This document shows, one piece after another, positions 51,076 through 59,886 of a stretch of 64,000 bases of DNA (positions within the stretch are counted from its first letter, which is position 1; every line of letters begins with the position of its first letter). Made by a program: the position numbers and the translations under genes. The DNA comes from Kitasatospora sp. NBC_01250 (GTDB lineage: Bacteria > Actinomycetota > Actinomycetes > Streptomycetales > Streptomycetaceae). Location: the NCBI RefSeq assembly GCF_036226465.1, contig NZ_CP108476.1, positions 620,001 to 684,000 on the forward strand. The letters run 5' to 3'. The notes beneath the pieces are model-generated. The model searched no databases and was not told the DNA's origin. It saw nothing but the letters and a program-made list of their open reading frames with translations.

Positions 51076-52416
51076 TCAGATGCCGAGCACCAGGATGGCG
51101 GTCCGCCAGCGCGAGTCCTCCAGTTCGGCGTGGATCGCGCTCCAGTCCACCGCGTCGGCGAGGAGAGCCGCCGGCTGCTCGGGGCGCTGGGCCTGCAGCC
51201 GGATGCGCAGGTGGGTCGGCGGGTGCCAGGCGTCCACCGCCGTGCCCTGACGGGCGGCCAGCCGGCGGCGGCGCTCACGCTCGATGTCCGGCACCGAGTC
51301 GACGTACTGCGCCAGTCCGTCCCACAGGGCCTGCGCGATGTCGGCCGGGCGCGCCACCGCGCTGTGGCCGGTCAGGGTGCACTGCTTGCGCAGGTAGGCC
51401 GTGGCGCTCGCCTCCAGGTGGAGGGCGTCGAGCATCGAGGCGGCCGCCCGCGAGGAGCCGACGCGGGCGGCCAGGCCGTCCGCCTGGTACTCGGCGTGCT
51501 GGCTGCCGGCCAGGATCAGCCGGTGCAGGGCGTTGCGGGCCCACCGGACGGGCAGCGCGCAGAGCATCAGCAGCCGGACCGTCAGGTCCTCCATCAGCGC
51601 CTTGCGAGCGTTCGCGCCCATCTGCGGCAGGATGCCGGTGCCCGGCAGGGCGTGGTACTGGCTGCTGCTCTCGATGCGGTTGCGCATCAACTCGTCGCCG
51701 GCGCCCGGCGCCAGCAGGGCGTACCAGGCATCCAGGGTGTCCAGCGCGACCCGCAGCCACAGGTCGCTCCGCGGATCGCGGGTGGCGCCGTGCCCGATCT
51801 CCCGGGCCAGCAGCGCGATGCGCTCCTGCGGAGTGAGCACCGTCCACAGCGCCATCCCCACGGTGACCTCGACCTCCTGACGCATCCCCAGCCGGGCGTA
51901 GCCCGTGTGGTAGCCCGACTGCACCCGGATCCGGCCCGGTGCGCGGGTACCGAGTGCCTGGGACACCTGGTCGCTCAGCGCGTACAGCTGCGGAGCCTGC
52001 TCCCTGGTCACCAGCGCCGGGTCCTCCCGCCGCCCGCCGAGCCGCGGGCGCAGCAGGTACGCCAGGCCCAGGCCGACCAGACCGAGCAGGATGAAGAACA
52101 CCTGGCCGGTCAGCAGCAACCAGAGCGAGGCGGCCACCACCAGCAGGGTCACCAGGTGGACCAGCGCAGCGAGCGCCAGCGCGGCCGGCCGGGCAGGACC
52201 GCGCCGGAGCCCCTCCGCGGACCCGGCGGCCAGTCGCTCGTACAGCTTCTCGGCCCGCTCCCGCTCCCGCGAACGCCCGCGCTCCGCCCTGCTGTTGGCG
52301 GGCGGCTCGGCACCGAGGTTCCACTCGCAGCCGGGGCACCACTCGCTGAACCGCGGATCGGCGTCGTACGCCGCACCGCACTGCGGGCAGGTGCGCGTTG
52401 CTATGGAATCAGTCAC
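51076..52416 (-). CDS. M48-like membrane protein with a damaged zinc motif and N-terminal zinc ribbon
   Basis: 446 residues. A zinc ribbon (CPQCG...CPGCEW, residues 10-31) is followed by two membrane helices (LALAALVHLVTLLVVAASLWLL and VFFILLGLVGLGLAYLL) and an M48-type peptidase domain. The HExxH motif appears as AREIGHGATRDP: the first His is Arg, so one zinc ligand is lost. The third-ligand segment QHAEYQADGLAARVGS is intact. Protease activity is doubtful; a pseudo-peptidase or a shifted metal site is possible. GTG 52416 is taken as the start. It is monocistronic by spacing. Confidence 0.75.
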   Translation of the reverse strand: MTDSIATRTCPQCGAAYDADPRFSEWCPGCEWNLGAEPPANSRAERGRSRERERAEKLYERLAAGSAEGLRRGPARPAALALAALVHLVTLLVVAASLWLLLTGQVFFILLGLVGLGLAYLLRPRLGGRREDPALVTREQAPQLYALSDQVSQALGTRAPGRIRVQSGYHTGYARLGMRQEVEVTVGMALWTVLTPQERIALLAREIGHGATRDPRSDLWLRVALDTLDAWYALLAPGAGDELMRNRIESSSQYHALPGTGILPQMGANARKALMEDLTVRLLMLCALPVRWARNALHRLILAGSQHAEYQADGLAARVGSSRAAASMLDALHLEASATAYLRKQCTLTGHSAVARPADIAQALWDGLAQYVDSVPDIERERRRRLAARQGTAVDAWHPPTHLRIRLQAQRPEQPAALLADAVDWSAIHAELEDSRWRTAILVLGI

Positions 52417-52517
52417 GCCGCCTGATGATGCCACACCATCAGGTCGTCCACGGTCGGTCTCTCCCGCGGATCTTCGCCGGTTCTGCCAGGGCAACGGGCA
52501 CCCGGGCCCGGTCGGGG

Positions 52518-53900
52518 TCAGCGCTCCGGGGTGCCGCTGTCGTAGTCGCTGGTTCCCGCGTCCAGCAGTGGGGACTGCTGCTTCATGTGGGCCGGGGCCA
52601 TCAGGCGCAGTACGTGGTAGCCGATCAGGACGACCAGGGTGCCCAGGGCGATGCCGCTGAGCGAGAAGTTGTCGGTGAACTTCAGGGACACCCCGCCGAT
52701 GCCGATGATGACGCCGGCCGCCACCGGGACGAGATGGAGCGGGTTGGTCAGGTCCACCCGGTTGTGCACCCAGATCTGGGCGCCGAGCAGGCCGATCATG
52801 CCGTACAGGACGACGGTGATCCCGCCGAGCACGCCGCCCGGGATCGCGGCGATCACCGCGCCGAACTTCGGGCAGAGGCCGAACAGGATCGCGAACCCGG
52901 CGGCGCACCAGTACGCGGCGGTGGAGTAGACCCGGGTCGCGGCCATCACCCCGATGTTCTCGGCGTAGGTGGTGGTGGCCGGGCCGCCGACGCTGGTGGC
53001 GATCATGGTGGCGGCGCCGTCCGCCATGATCGCCACGCCCATCCGGTCGTCCAACGGGTCACCCGTCATCTCGCCGACGGCCTTGACGTGCCCGGCGTTC
53101 TCGGCGATCAATGCGACCACCACGGGCAGCGCCACCAGAATGGCGGAGGCGGAGAAGCTCGGGGCGTGCAGGGTGGGTGCGCCGAGCCACTGGGCCTTGC
53201 CCACGCCGGAGAGGTCCAGGCGCCAGTGGTCCGTCACCACGCCGGCCCCGTTGGCGGCATGGATCTTCCCGAAGATCCGGTCGAAGAGCCAGGAGATCGC
53301 GTACCCGAAGACCAGACCGAGGAAGATCGCGATCCGCGACCAGAAGCCGCGCAGCACCACCAGCGCGAGACCGGTGAACGTCATGGTCAGCAGCGCGGTC
53401 CACTGGTCCTGCGGCCAGTACGTCCCGGCGGTGACCGGTGCCAGGTTGAAGCCGATCAGCATCACCACGGCGCCGGTCACCACCGGCGGCAGCACGGCGT
53501 GGATCACCCGTGCACCCGCCGCCTGCACCACCGCGCCGCAGGCCGCGAGCACCGCGCCGACCACCAGCAGAGCGCCCGTCAGGGTCGCGGCGTCACCGCC
53601 CTGTGCCTTGATCACCGCGGCCACGCCGACGAAGGAGAGGCTGCTCCCGAGGTAGCTGGGGATGCGCCCGCCGGTGACCAGCAGGAAGAAGATGGTCGCG
53701 ACCCCGGAGACCATCACGGCCAGGTTGGGGTTGAGCCCCATCAGCACCGGTGCCACGAAGGTCGCACCGAACATCGCCACCACGTGCTGGGCGCCGAGCC
53801 CGACGGTGCGTCCCCAGCTCAGCCGCTCGTCCGGCTTGACGACTGCACCGGGCGCCGGGCTCCTTCCGTCGCCGTGCAGCTTCCAGCCGAAGACGGCCAT
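52518..53900 (-). CDS. Uracil/xanthine permease (NCS2 family)
   Basis: 460-residue inner-membrane proton symporter for nucleobases with about 14 spans. NCS2 features: GLGAQHVVAMFGATFVAPVLMGLNPNLAVMVSGVATIFFLL at the start, LGSSLSFVGVAAVIKAQGG, and the signature ALIAENAGHVKAVGEMTG (substrate-binding Glu), then TSVGGPATTTYAENIGVMAATRVYST and GGVLGGITVVLYGMIGLLGAQIW. The ENAGH form is closer to uracil (UraA/PyrP) than to xanthine permeases, so uracil uptake is most likely. No riboswitch-like structure seen upstream. Confidence 0.9.
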   Translation of the reverse strand: MAVFGWKLHGDGRSPAPGAVVKPDERLSWGRTVGLGAQHVVAMFGATFVAPVLMGLNPNLAVMVSGVATIFFLLVTGGRIPSYLGSSLSFVGVAAVIKAQGGDAATLTGALLVVGAVLAACGAVVQAAGARVIHAVLPPVVTGAVVMLIGFNLAPVTAGTYWPQDQWTALLTMTFTGLALVVLRGFWSRIAIFLGLVFGYAISWLFDRIFGKIHAANGAGVVTDHWRLDLSGVGKAQWLGAPTLHAPSFSASAILVALPVVVALIAENAGHVKAVGEMTGDPLDDRMGVAIMADGAATMIATSVGGPATTTYAENIGVMAATRVYSTAAYWCAAGFAILFGLCPKFGAVIAAIPGGVLGGITVVLYGMIGLLGAQIWVHNRVDLTNPLHLVPVAAGVIIGIGGVSLKFTDNFSLSGIALGTLVVLIGYHVLRLMAPAHMKQQSPLLDAGTSDYDSGTPER

Positions 53901-54028
53901 GGGTCACTCTCCTCGTCGGTCATGCGTCATGCTCATGCAGGCAGATGGGACCGTCAGCCGATCACACGAGGCGCGCCAACGCAAAAACACCGCCGCCGGA
54001 CGAGTGCGCGAGGATCGGTGGGCTCCCG

Positions 54029-54562
54029 TCACATGGGCAGCGAGAGCAGGCGGACCTCTCCGGCGGGCCACCGCACACCCTCGCGCAGCGGCGTCCACAT
54101 GGTCCGCAGCGGCATGACCACGGACCCGCCGGGCTGTTCGACGTGCACGTCCTGCTCCACGGTTCGCCAGCCGAGTCGCCGGTAGAGCGGGACGAGCGGC
54201 GGCCGGCAGAAGAGCAGCCCGTGCTGCGGCCCCATCGTCCGTGCGTGTTCCAGGGCCCCCGCGACGACCGCCCGCGCGAGCCCGCGGCCCCGCAGATCGG
54301 GAGCGACGGCCACGCCGCCGACGCCCACCACCTCGGTGGCGACGCCGTCGATCGCCAGGGGCAGGCGCAGCAGACCGGTGTGCGCGACGAGGCGGCCGTC
54401 CCACCTGATGCCGAAGTGAACGTCCTTGGGCAGCCAGGTCAGCCCGGTGTCCGCGACGCCGAACGGATCGGCGCCGTCACCGAGGATCTCGGCCTGCTCG
54501 GCCTTCGGGTACTCCGCGAGCCGCACCACGGTCGGCGCGGCGGAAGGGTGGCGATCTGTCAT
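54029..54562 (-). CDS. GNAT-family N-acetyltransferase
   Basis: 177 residues. Acetyl-CoA motif VVGVGGVAVAPDLRGRGLARAVVAGALEHART (R-G-x-G), then GPQHGLLFCRPPLVPLYRRLGWRTVEQDVHVEQPGG. This resembles the aminoglycoside 2'-N-acetyltransferase/NodA-like GNAT group, but the acceptor substrate cannot be told. Start 54562 is assumed; ATG 54577 is in frame and also possible. Confidence 0.8.
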   Translation of the reverse strand: MTDRHPSAAPTVVRLAEYPKAEQAEILGDGADPFGVADTGLTWLPKDVHFGIRWDGRLVAHTGLLRLPLAIDGVATEVVGVGGVAVAPDLRGRGLARAVVAGALEHARTMGPQHGLLFCRPPLVPLYRRLGWRTVEQDVHVEQPGGSVVMPLRTMWTPLREGVRWPAGEVRLLSLPM

Positions 54563-54628
54563 CCCGCCATGATCCACTTCACCCCGCCTCCCGACCAGCC
54601 CCGGCGGTGGGGCAGCGGGCCGGACCGG

Positions 54629-55135
54629 TCACCTGCCGGTGGAACCGTCGGCCTGTTCGCGGAGGATGTCCGCGTGACCGGCGTGGCGGGCCGTCTCCTC
54701 GATCATGTGGACCAGGATCCAGCGCATCGACCGGGCGACCGAGCCCTTGCCGGCGGCGCGGGCGCCGGGCCGGTTCAGGTCCTCGCACTGCGCGATCGTC
54801 TCGTTGGATCGCCTGATCGCGTCGCGGTAGGCCGCGAGCACGGACTCCTCGGTGTCCGAGCCGGCCAGGTCCATGCCGAAGTCCGGGACGGCGATGTCGG
54901 CGCCCTCGTAGGCCCAGGAGAACCAGTAGGTCTCCGCTGCCGTCAGGTGCTTGACCAGGCCGAGCAGGCTGGTGCCGGACGGCACTCCCGGGGCGCGACC
55001 GCCGTCGCCGTGCAGGCCCTGGGCTTTCGCGGCGACGGCGTCCCGCAGGTAGTCCAGGAAGGAGAGCAGGGTCGACCGCTCGTCGGAGTCGACCATCGGC
55101 GGCCGGGCGTCGTGGCGTGGTTGGGTCTTGGTCAC
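54629..55135 (-). CDS. DinB-like (DUF664) metal-binding protein
   Basis: 168 residues, four-helix bundle of the DinB/YfiT type with metal-binding His at LVKHLTAAETYWFSW and HMIEETARHAGHADILREQAD. Such proteins often act as thiol-dependent (mycothiol or bacillithiol) S-transferases or have unknown roles. GTG 55135 (VTKTQPRHD) is the start used. It diverges from the HD-domain gene at 55184. Confidence 0.8.
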   Translation of the reverse strand: MTKTQPRHDARPPMVDSDERSTLLSFLDYLRDAVAAKAQGLHGDGGRAPGVPSGTSLLGLVKHLTAAETYWFSWAYEGADIAVPDFGMDLAGSDTEESVLAAYRDAIRRSNETIAQCEDLNRPGARAAGKGSVARSMRWILVHMIEETARHAGHADILREQADGSTGR

Positions 55136-55183
55136 GGCGGCACACCTTAGGGCCTCCCGCGGTTCCGTTGCTAGGCTGCCACG

Positions 55184-55780
55184 GTGATCCTTCCGACCGT
55201 CGAAGAGGTGCGTGCGCTGCACGAGAAGCATGCGCCGAGCCGCGAGGCGCTGGAACTGGTGCTCACCCACTGCGAGATCGTCTGCGAGATCGCCGAGCAG
55301 TTGCTGGCCGGTGCGGGTCCGGCGATCGACGCCGGCCTGGTGCGGGTCGGGGCGCTGCTGCACGACATCGGGGTCTACCGGCTCTACGACAGCGCCGGCC
55401 GGCTCGACCACCGCGGCTACATCCGTCACGGGGTGCTCGGCCACGAGATCCTGCGCGAGGAGGGGTACCCGGAACGGCTGCGCCGGTTCTGCAGCTGCCA
55501 CACCGGCGTCGGCCTCAGCCGGCACGACATCCGCTCACAGGGGCTGCCGATCCCCGAGGCCGACTACCTCGCCGAGACCGCCGAAGAGCAACTGGTGATG
55601 TACGCCGACAAGTTCCACAGCAAGAGCACGCCCCCGACCTTCCTCACCGCCGACTCCTACGCCAGCTACGTGGCGCGGTTCGGCGCGGCCAAGGTCGAGG
55701 GCTTCGCCCTGCTGCGCGCCCGGTTCGGGGAGCCCGACCTGACCGCCGCCCGCGAGCGGTACGGCCACCCGCAGGCCTGA
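55184..55780 (+). CDS. HD-domain phosphohydrolase
   Basis: 198 residues. HD motif set: LTHCEIVCEIAEQLL, then LVRVGALLHDIGVYRLYD (HD pair), YIRHGVLGHEILREEG, CSCHTGVGLSRHDI and VMYADKFHSKS (late Asp). The order is that of metal-dependent phosphohydrolases acting on nucleotides or cyclic nucleotides. TAGGCT at 55172-55177, six bases before GTG 55184, fits a leaderless start. Substrate unknown. Confidence 0.85.
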   Translation: MILPTVEEVRALHEKHAPSREALELVLTHCEIVCEIAEQLLAGAGPAIDAGLVRVGALLHDIGVYRLYDSAGRLDHRGYIRHGVLGHEILREEGYPERLRRFCSCHTGVGLSRHDIRSQGLPIPEADYLAETAEEQLVMYADKFHSKSTPPTFLTADSYASYVARFGAAKVEGFALLRARFGEPDLTAARERYGHPQA

Positions 55781-55850
55781 CCGACTGCGATCGGACGGGC
55801 TGGACTCTGGCGGGCAGGGCTCGGGCGGGCAGGACGCGGACAGGCAGGGC

Positions 55851-56645
55851 TCAGACGGGCGGCACGAGGGTGAACCAGCGGTCGAACACCTCCCGGTCCC
55901 CCTTCACCTCGATCCGGTCCGCCGGGATCCGCTGCCAGAGGTAGAGCATCAGGTCCGAGGCCGAACCGGCCAACTCGACGTCACCAGGGCCGTCGCTCTC
56001 GCCGAACCGGACCTCGTCGCCTTCGAAGCGCACCGTCCAGTCACCCGCGCCGTCGGTCTGCCGGAACCGGAACCGCTCGCCCGCGCCGGGCGGGGCCGGC
56101 CGCATGACCCGGCGGCCCGGGGCCATGACCTCGAAGGTCTGGGCGACGGCGTCCGCCGCGAGGACGGCGTCGATCGGCCGGGCCGCGGCGAGGGCGTTCT
56201 CGGCGTCCCAGCGGTGCACGGCCATCTCGATGCTCTGCATCCGGACCCAGAACCCGGTGGTCTGCTCGCGCGACCAGGTCCAGACCGTGTCGTCGGGACT
56301 GCTGCGCTCGAACAGCGACTCCAGCGCGACGGCACCCGCCGTGAACCAGTCGATCAGGCTCGCCGGGAGCGGGGCGTGGCTGGGCGCGTCCTCCGGCCTC
56401 GGCCAGCCCTCGGTGTCCGCGGGGAGTTCGAGGAAGGAGAGGTCCGTGTGGTCGGGCGCCTCCACCAGCCGTTCCCTGATGAGGCGGGCCACGTACCGGT
56501 GGACACCGCCGAGGTGGACGACCAGATCGGCCACCGACCAGCCCGGGCAGGACGGCACCAACGGGGCCGCCTCGGCATCGGCCGCCCGACGGATCGCGGC
56601 CTCGAACGCCAGGGCGTCACGACGGAACTGGGGAACGTAGTCCAT
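55851..56645 (-). CDS. Maleylpyruvate isomerase/DinB-type family protein (TIGR03083)
   Basis: 264 residues. N-terminal DinB-like bundle with VPSCPGWSVADLVVHLGGVHRYVARLIRERL, the CPGW-W..-DL..H pattern of the maleylpyruvate isomerase N-terminal (MDMPI_N) family, with a second His in SIEMAVHRWDAENAL. A C-terminal SCP2/MDMPI_C-like domain follows (VELAGSASDLMLYLWQRIPADRIEVKGDREVFDRWFTLV). Many of these use mycothiol as cofactor; the reaction is unknown. GGAAGAG precedes ATG 56645. Confidence 0.85.
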   Translation of the reverse strand: MDYVPQFRRDALAFEAAIRRAADAEAAPLVPSCPGWSVADLVVHLGGVHRYVARLIRERLVEAPDHTDLSFLELPADTEGWPRPEDAPSHAPLPASLIDWFTAGAVALESLFERSSPDDTVWTWSREQTTGFWVRMQSIEMAVHRWDAENALAAARPIDAVLAADAVAQTFEVMAPGRRVMRPAPPGAGERFRFRQTDGAGDWTVRFEGDEVRFGESDGPGDVELAGSASDLMLYLWQRIPADRIEVKGDREVFDRWFTLVPPV

Positions 56646-56676
56646 GCTCGTACTCTTCCACATCTGTCGGGCCTGG

Positions 56677-57876
56677 TCAGGCAATTCCTGCGCCGGCGAC
56701 ACCCGTTGCGGTGCGGGGTCCAGCGCCCTCACCCGACGGCGGGGCGGGGGCGGTGATCGCCGCTGACGCCGGTAACCCGGGCGGCCCGTCCGGCCCGCCG
56801 CGCTGCTGGCGTTCCAGGTAGATGTCCACGAACACGGCGACCTTGGCGCGCAGGGCCCAGGGGTCGAAGGGCTTCACGATGAAGTCGACGGCTCCGACCG
56901 AGTAGCCGCGCATCGAGTAGTCGGCGTCCGACCCGATGGCGGTGAGGAAGATGATCGGTATGTGGCGCGTCCTGGCGCGGCGCTTGATGTGGGCGGCGGT
57001 CTCGTAGCCGTCCATCGCGGGCATCTGGACGTCCAGGATGATGACCGCGAAGTCCTCGTGCTGGAGCAGTTGCCTGAGGGCGTCCACCCCGGAGGAGACC
57101 GCGACCAGCTCCTGGTCGGGCACCTGCAGAGCGCTCTTGAGGGCGAGCAGGTTGGCGGGCTGGTCGTCCACGAGGAGGACCTTGGGGCGGACACCCTCCG
57201 GCAGCGGATGCCGCAGGTTGCCGACGGCGGTGAGCAGTTGCTCGGCGGGGTCGATGCCACGCTGGACCTCGACGAGGGCAAGCTGGCGCTCCAGCAGGTC
57301 GCAGCGGACCTCCGCGAGCTCGGCCCGGCTCTGCGCCTGCGTCAGTTCGGCCCGCAGGCGGGTGACCTCGGCGGCCAGCCGATTGCGTTCGACGAGCAGC
57401 GCCTCCTCCTCCACGTCACCGGAGTTGAGCGGCTGCAGGCTCAGACGCACCTCCAGGTCGGCGATCCGCTCGTTGCGCTCGACCAGGGCGTCGTCCAGCA
57501 CGTCCTTGTGCGCCGAGGAACGGCGCGCCTCCCGGTCGGCGTCGGCGAGCTGCTGCTGGAGCTGGGCGACCGCCTTCGTCATGGATGCGGAGGTGCGCTG
57601 CGCGGCTCGGTGCAGCCCGCGCAGCAGGTTCATCGCCTCCGGGGTCACCGCCGCGCCACGGTCCGCCGCCACGTCGGCGAGCAGGTTCTGGACGAAGGCC
57701 CACTGCGGGACCCTGCTGCCGGCCAGGTAGCGCGAGAGGGTGCCCGGGTTGAGGTAGCGCCGCATCGCGTAGCGGCGCACCGACACCCCCAGCGCCTCGA
57801 ACTGCTGGCGCAGGGCCTCGGCCAACGCCCGGCACTCGCTGTTGAGTTCCTCGTCCAGAGGCTGCAGCCCCGCCAT
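56677..57876 (-). CDS. HTH / coiled-coil / receiver-domain regulator
   Basis: 399 residues. The N-terminal part has an atypical HTH (RRYAMRRYLNPGTLSRYLAGSRVPQWAFVQNLL), then a long coiled coil (ASMTKAVAQLQQQLADADREARRS through LLERQLALVEVQ, about 100-220), then a C-terminal receiver domain: PKVLLVDDQPANLLALKSAL, AVIILDVQMPAMDGYETA (phospho-Asp), IIFLTAIGSDADY and VGAVDFIVKPF (late Lys). This output-before-receiver order is unusual and no histidine kinase is adjacent. The C-terminus is a low-complexity tail. The start at 57876 has AAGGGGG upstream; GTG codons at 57909 and 57912 are alternatives. Confidence 0.8.
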   Translation of the reverse strand: MAGLQPLDEELNSECRALAEALRQQFEALGVSVRRYAMRRYLNPGTLSRYLAGSRVPQWAFVQNLLADVAADRGAAVTPEAMNLLRGLHRAAQRTSASMTKAVAQLQQQLADADREARRSSAHKDVLDDALVERNERIADLEVRLSLQPLNSGDVEEEALLVERNRLAAEVTRLRAELTQAQSRAELAEVRCDLLERQLALVEVQRGIDPAEQLLTAVGNLRHPLPEGVRPKVLLVDDQPANLLALKSALQVPDQELVAVSSGVDALRQLLQHEDFAVIILDVQMPAMDGYETAAHIKRRARTRHIPIIFLTAIGSDADYSMRGYSVGAVDFIVKPFDPWALRAKVAVFVDIYLERQQRGGPDGPPGLPASAAITAPAPPSGEGAGPRTATGVAGAGIA

Positions 57877-58220
57877 CCGTGCCCCCTTGGGCCCCTTGTT
57901 GTCCGTCACCACGTCCCGATTCCCTCCCCCACAGCTGGTGCTGTCCGGCTGCTGCTCCTAGGACGACGATCCGGGGCGCCCATTGGTGCCGGACTCCTGC
58001 CCGATCAGGCAGCCGAAGACCGGCACCGGTCGGCCGAGTTGACCGTCAGCATGCCCCGGCCTCCAGGTGTTGCGCCGCTCGCAGCACCCGCACGGCAGCA
58101 GTCGGCAACAGACCGGCAACACACGAGTGGCGATACCGGAGTGCCTTCGACTGGAGCGGCCGCCCGCAAGCCTCCTAAGCTGGAGGAACGGGTGGACGAG
58201 CATGGGAAGGCGGTCCGACC
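57877..58220. other. Divergent intergenic region
   Basis: About 340 bases between the HTH/receiver gene (minus) and the PNPOx-like gene (plus). If the former begins at 57909 or 57912 part of it is coding. It contains the direct repeat CGGCAACA twice near 58099-58120. No other gene or clear promoter seen. Confidence 0.35.
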
Positions 58221-58721
58221 GTGCAGCCGAGCGAGATCTCCGAGATTCTGAACCGGCCGCTCAGCCAGGAACTCCTGGCGCGCGACCTCACCCGTCTGGC
58301 CTACGTGGCCAAGGACGGCACTCCCCGGGTCGTGCCGATCGCCTTCGACTGGAACGGCGCGGAGTTCGTCATGTGCACCGCGAAGAACGCTCCGAAGCTG
58401 CCGGCCCTGCGCCGCAATCCGGCGGTCGCCCTGACGATCGACACCGAGGTGCACCCGCCGAAGATCCTGCTCGTCCGCGGCCGGGCCGAGCTGGACGTCG
58501 TCGAGGGCATCCCCGAGGAGTTCATCCGGATGAACGGCAGCTACTCGATGACGCCCGAGCAGCGGGTCGAGTGGGAGGCCGGTGTCCGTTCGCTCTACGA
58601 CGGCATGGTCCGGATCGTCGTGACCCCGACCTGGGTGAAGCTGATCGACTTCGAGACGACCCTGCCGAGCGCGGTCGAGGAGCTGCTCAGGCAGCAGGCC
58701 GAGCGCACCGGCGGCGCCTGA
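58221..58721 (+). CDS. Pyridoxamine 5'-phosphate oxidase-like flavin/F420-binding protein
   Basis: 166-residue split-barrel protein: ARDLTRLAYVAKDGTPRVVPIAFDWNGAEFVMCTAKNAPKLPALRRNPAVALTIDTEVHPPKILLVRGRAELDVVEGIPEEF, the standard PNPOx-like layout in which FMN, F420 or heme is bound between dimer partners. The specific cofactor and substrate are not evident; it is unlikely to be the vitamin B6 enzyme itself. GTG 58221 has GGGAAGG upstream. Confidence 0.8.
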   Translation: MQPSEISEILNRPLSQELLARDLTRLAYVAKDGTPRVVPIAFDWNGAEFVMCTAKNAPKLPALRRNPAVALTIDTEVHPPKILLVRGRAELDVVEGIPEEFIRMNGSYSMTPEQRVEWEAGVRSLYDGMVRIVVTPTWVKLIDFETTLPSAVEELLRQQAERTGGA

Positions 58722-58722
58722 G

Positions 58723-59343
58723 TCACCCGGCCCCGGGCTCCCCCGCCGGTCCGGGCAGCCGCTGCATCCAGGCGTCGAACAGGTCGAGGTCGTAGCGGGG
58801 CCGGGTGGCGGCTTCGGGCGGCTCGGACGGAAAGTGCCACCGCACCCGCCCCGGGTCCAGTGCGCCGAGCGCCGCGTACCACTCGCGCAGCGGCTCGGCC
58901 AGTCGGGCGTGGAGCGCGAAGTTGCGGCGGGTGCGGGTGGCATCGCCGTCCCGGCGGCGGCGCAGCTCGGCGGGTCCGGGGATGTCGCAGACGATCAGGT
59001 CCGCAATGCCGAGGCGCCGTTCGGCGACGGCCCGGCGGGCGTGGCGCAGCTGCGCGCCGAAGGCCGCCGGCGCGCCGAGACCGGCGCGGGCCAGGCACCA
59101 GCTGTAGTGGAGCTTGAGCGGATCGGTGTCGCAGACGGCGAGGTCCGCGGCCTGCTCGGTGCGGCAGGACTGCTGCCACCGCTCCGCGTTGCGCTCCGTC
59201 CAGAACGCCCCGGCCTCCTCGAGCGAGGCACCCGCGCCCGGCCCACCGCCGGCCGCCGACTCGGGCACCAGCAGCCGGGCCTCGAACCGGCGGCAGTAGC
59301 TGGTCTTTCCGGCGGCACTCGGTCCTTCTACGACGAGAATCAC
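58723..59343 (-). CDS. P-loop ATPase/kinase-like protein
   Basis: 206 residues, starting ILVVEGPSAAGKTSYCRRFEARLL (Walker A GPSAAGKTS), with DLAVCDTDPLKLHYSWCLA and LIVCDIPGPAELRRRRDGD, as in small-molecule or nucleoside kinase-like P-loop proteins. The phosphate acceptor is unknown. The GTG start at 59343 is assumed. It converges with the PNPOx-like gene with only one base between the stops. Confidence 0.75.
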   Translation of the reverse strand: MILVVEGPSAAGKTSYCRRFEARLLVPESAAGGGPGAGASLEEAGAFWTERNAERWQQSCRTEQAADLAVCDTDPLKLHYSWCLARAGLGAPAAFGAQLRHARRAVAERRLGIADLIVCDIPGPAELRRRRDGDATRTRRNFALHARLAEPLREWYAALGALDPGRVRWHFPSEPPEAATRPRYDLDLFDAWMQRLPGPAGEPGAG

Positions 59344-59874
59344 AGGCGCCAGTATGCGGGACGGACCCCGGCCCACCGAAGGCGGCCGGGAGCGGCAGGC
59401 CGCACGCTCCCGCGCTGCCCTCCGCCGCAACGCAGCCGGGTGCTGCGGATCCGCGCCCTGGCCGCCGCCCTGACCACGGCGGTCCACCCGCTGCACAACC
59501 TGGTGCTGCCGTCCACCTGGCAGGGGGCCGCATGTGCGAACCGCACGCCAGGCGGCCGCCCTGATCCCGAACGATCAGGACGGCGTCGTGCTCCCGCGGG
59601 CGCCGGGCTCGTAGCGGCTGCACCGGGCCCGTCCGCCCGGTGCGGCCGTGCGACGGGTGCCGGCCGCGGGCGACGGCGGGTGGGTGCCCGGGCTGGGGGA
59701 GCCGATTTCTTCGACACCCGGGCACCCACACGGTCATTCGGTGCGGCCGCCGGGGTGGATTGCGTGACGGGCGATCCGGCGCGACATTCACCCGTTGGAG
59801 TGACGGCCGGGCATCGCGCGGCCGCTGCGGACCGGCGTTGCGCCGCAGCCCGCGACCCGCCTCCGGTCGGCGCC
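59344..59874. other. Non-coding stretch with inverted repeats
   Basis: About 530 bases without a convincing gene. It holds a 7-bp hairpin (CCTGATC/GATCAGG, 59560-59579) and a 13-bp inverted repeat (GTGGGTGCCCGGG and its complement, 59680-59692 and 59717-59729, 24-base loop). Open frames here have poor codon structure and resemble nothing known. Possible remnant DNA or an unrecognised RNA. Confidence 0.4.
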
Positions 59875-59880
59875 TAGACT
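59875..59880 (+). promoter_or_regulatory. -10 box of leaderless polX
   Basis: TAGACT lies six bases before ATG 59887, placing the transcription start on or next to the A of the start codon. No ribosome site is seen, consistent with a leaderless message. Confidence 0.55.
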
Positions 59881-59886
59881 GGGCCC

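Noticed and set aside
59344..59874. Open frames in the gap before polX
   Set aside because: They lack ribosome sites, show Arg/Pro/Gly-dominated composition and match no family; annotated as non-coding.
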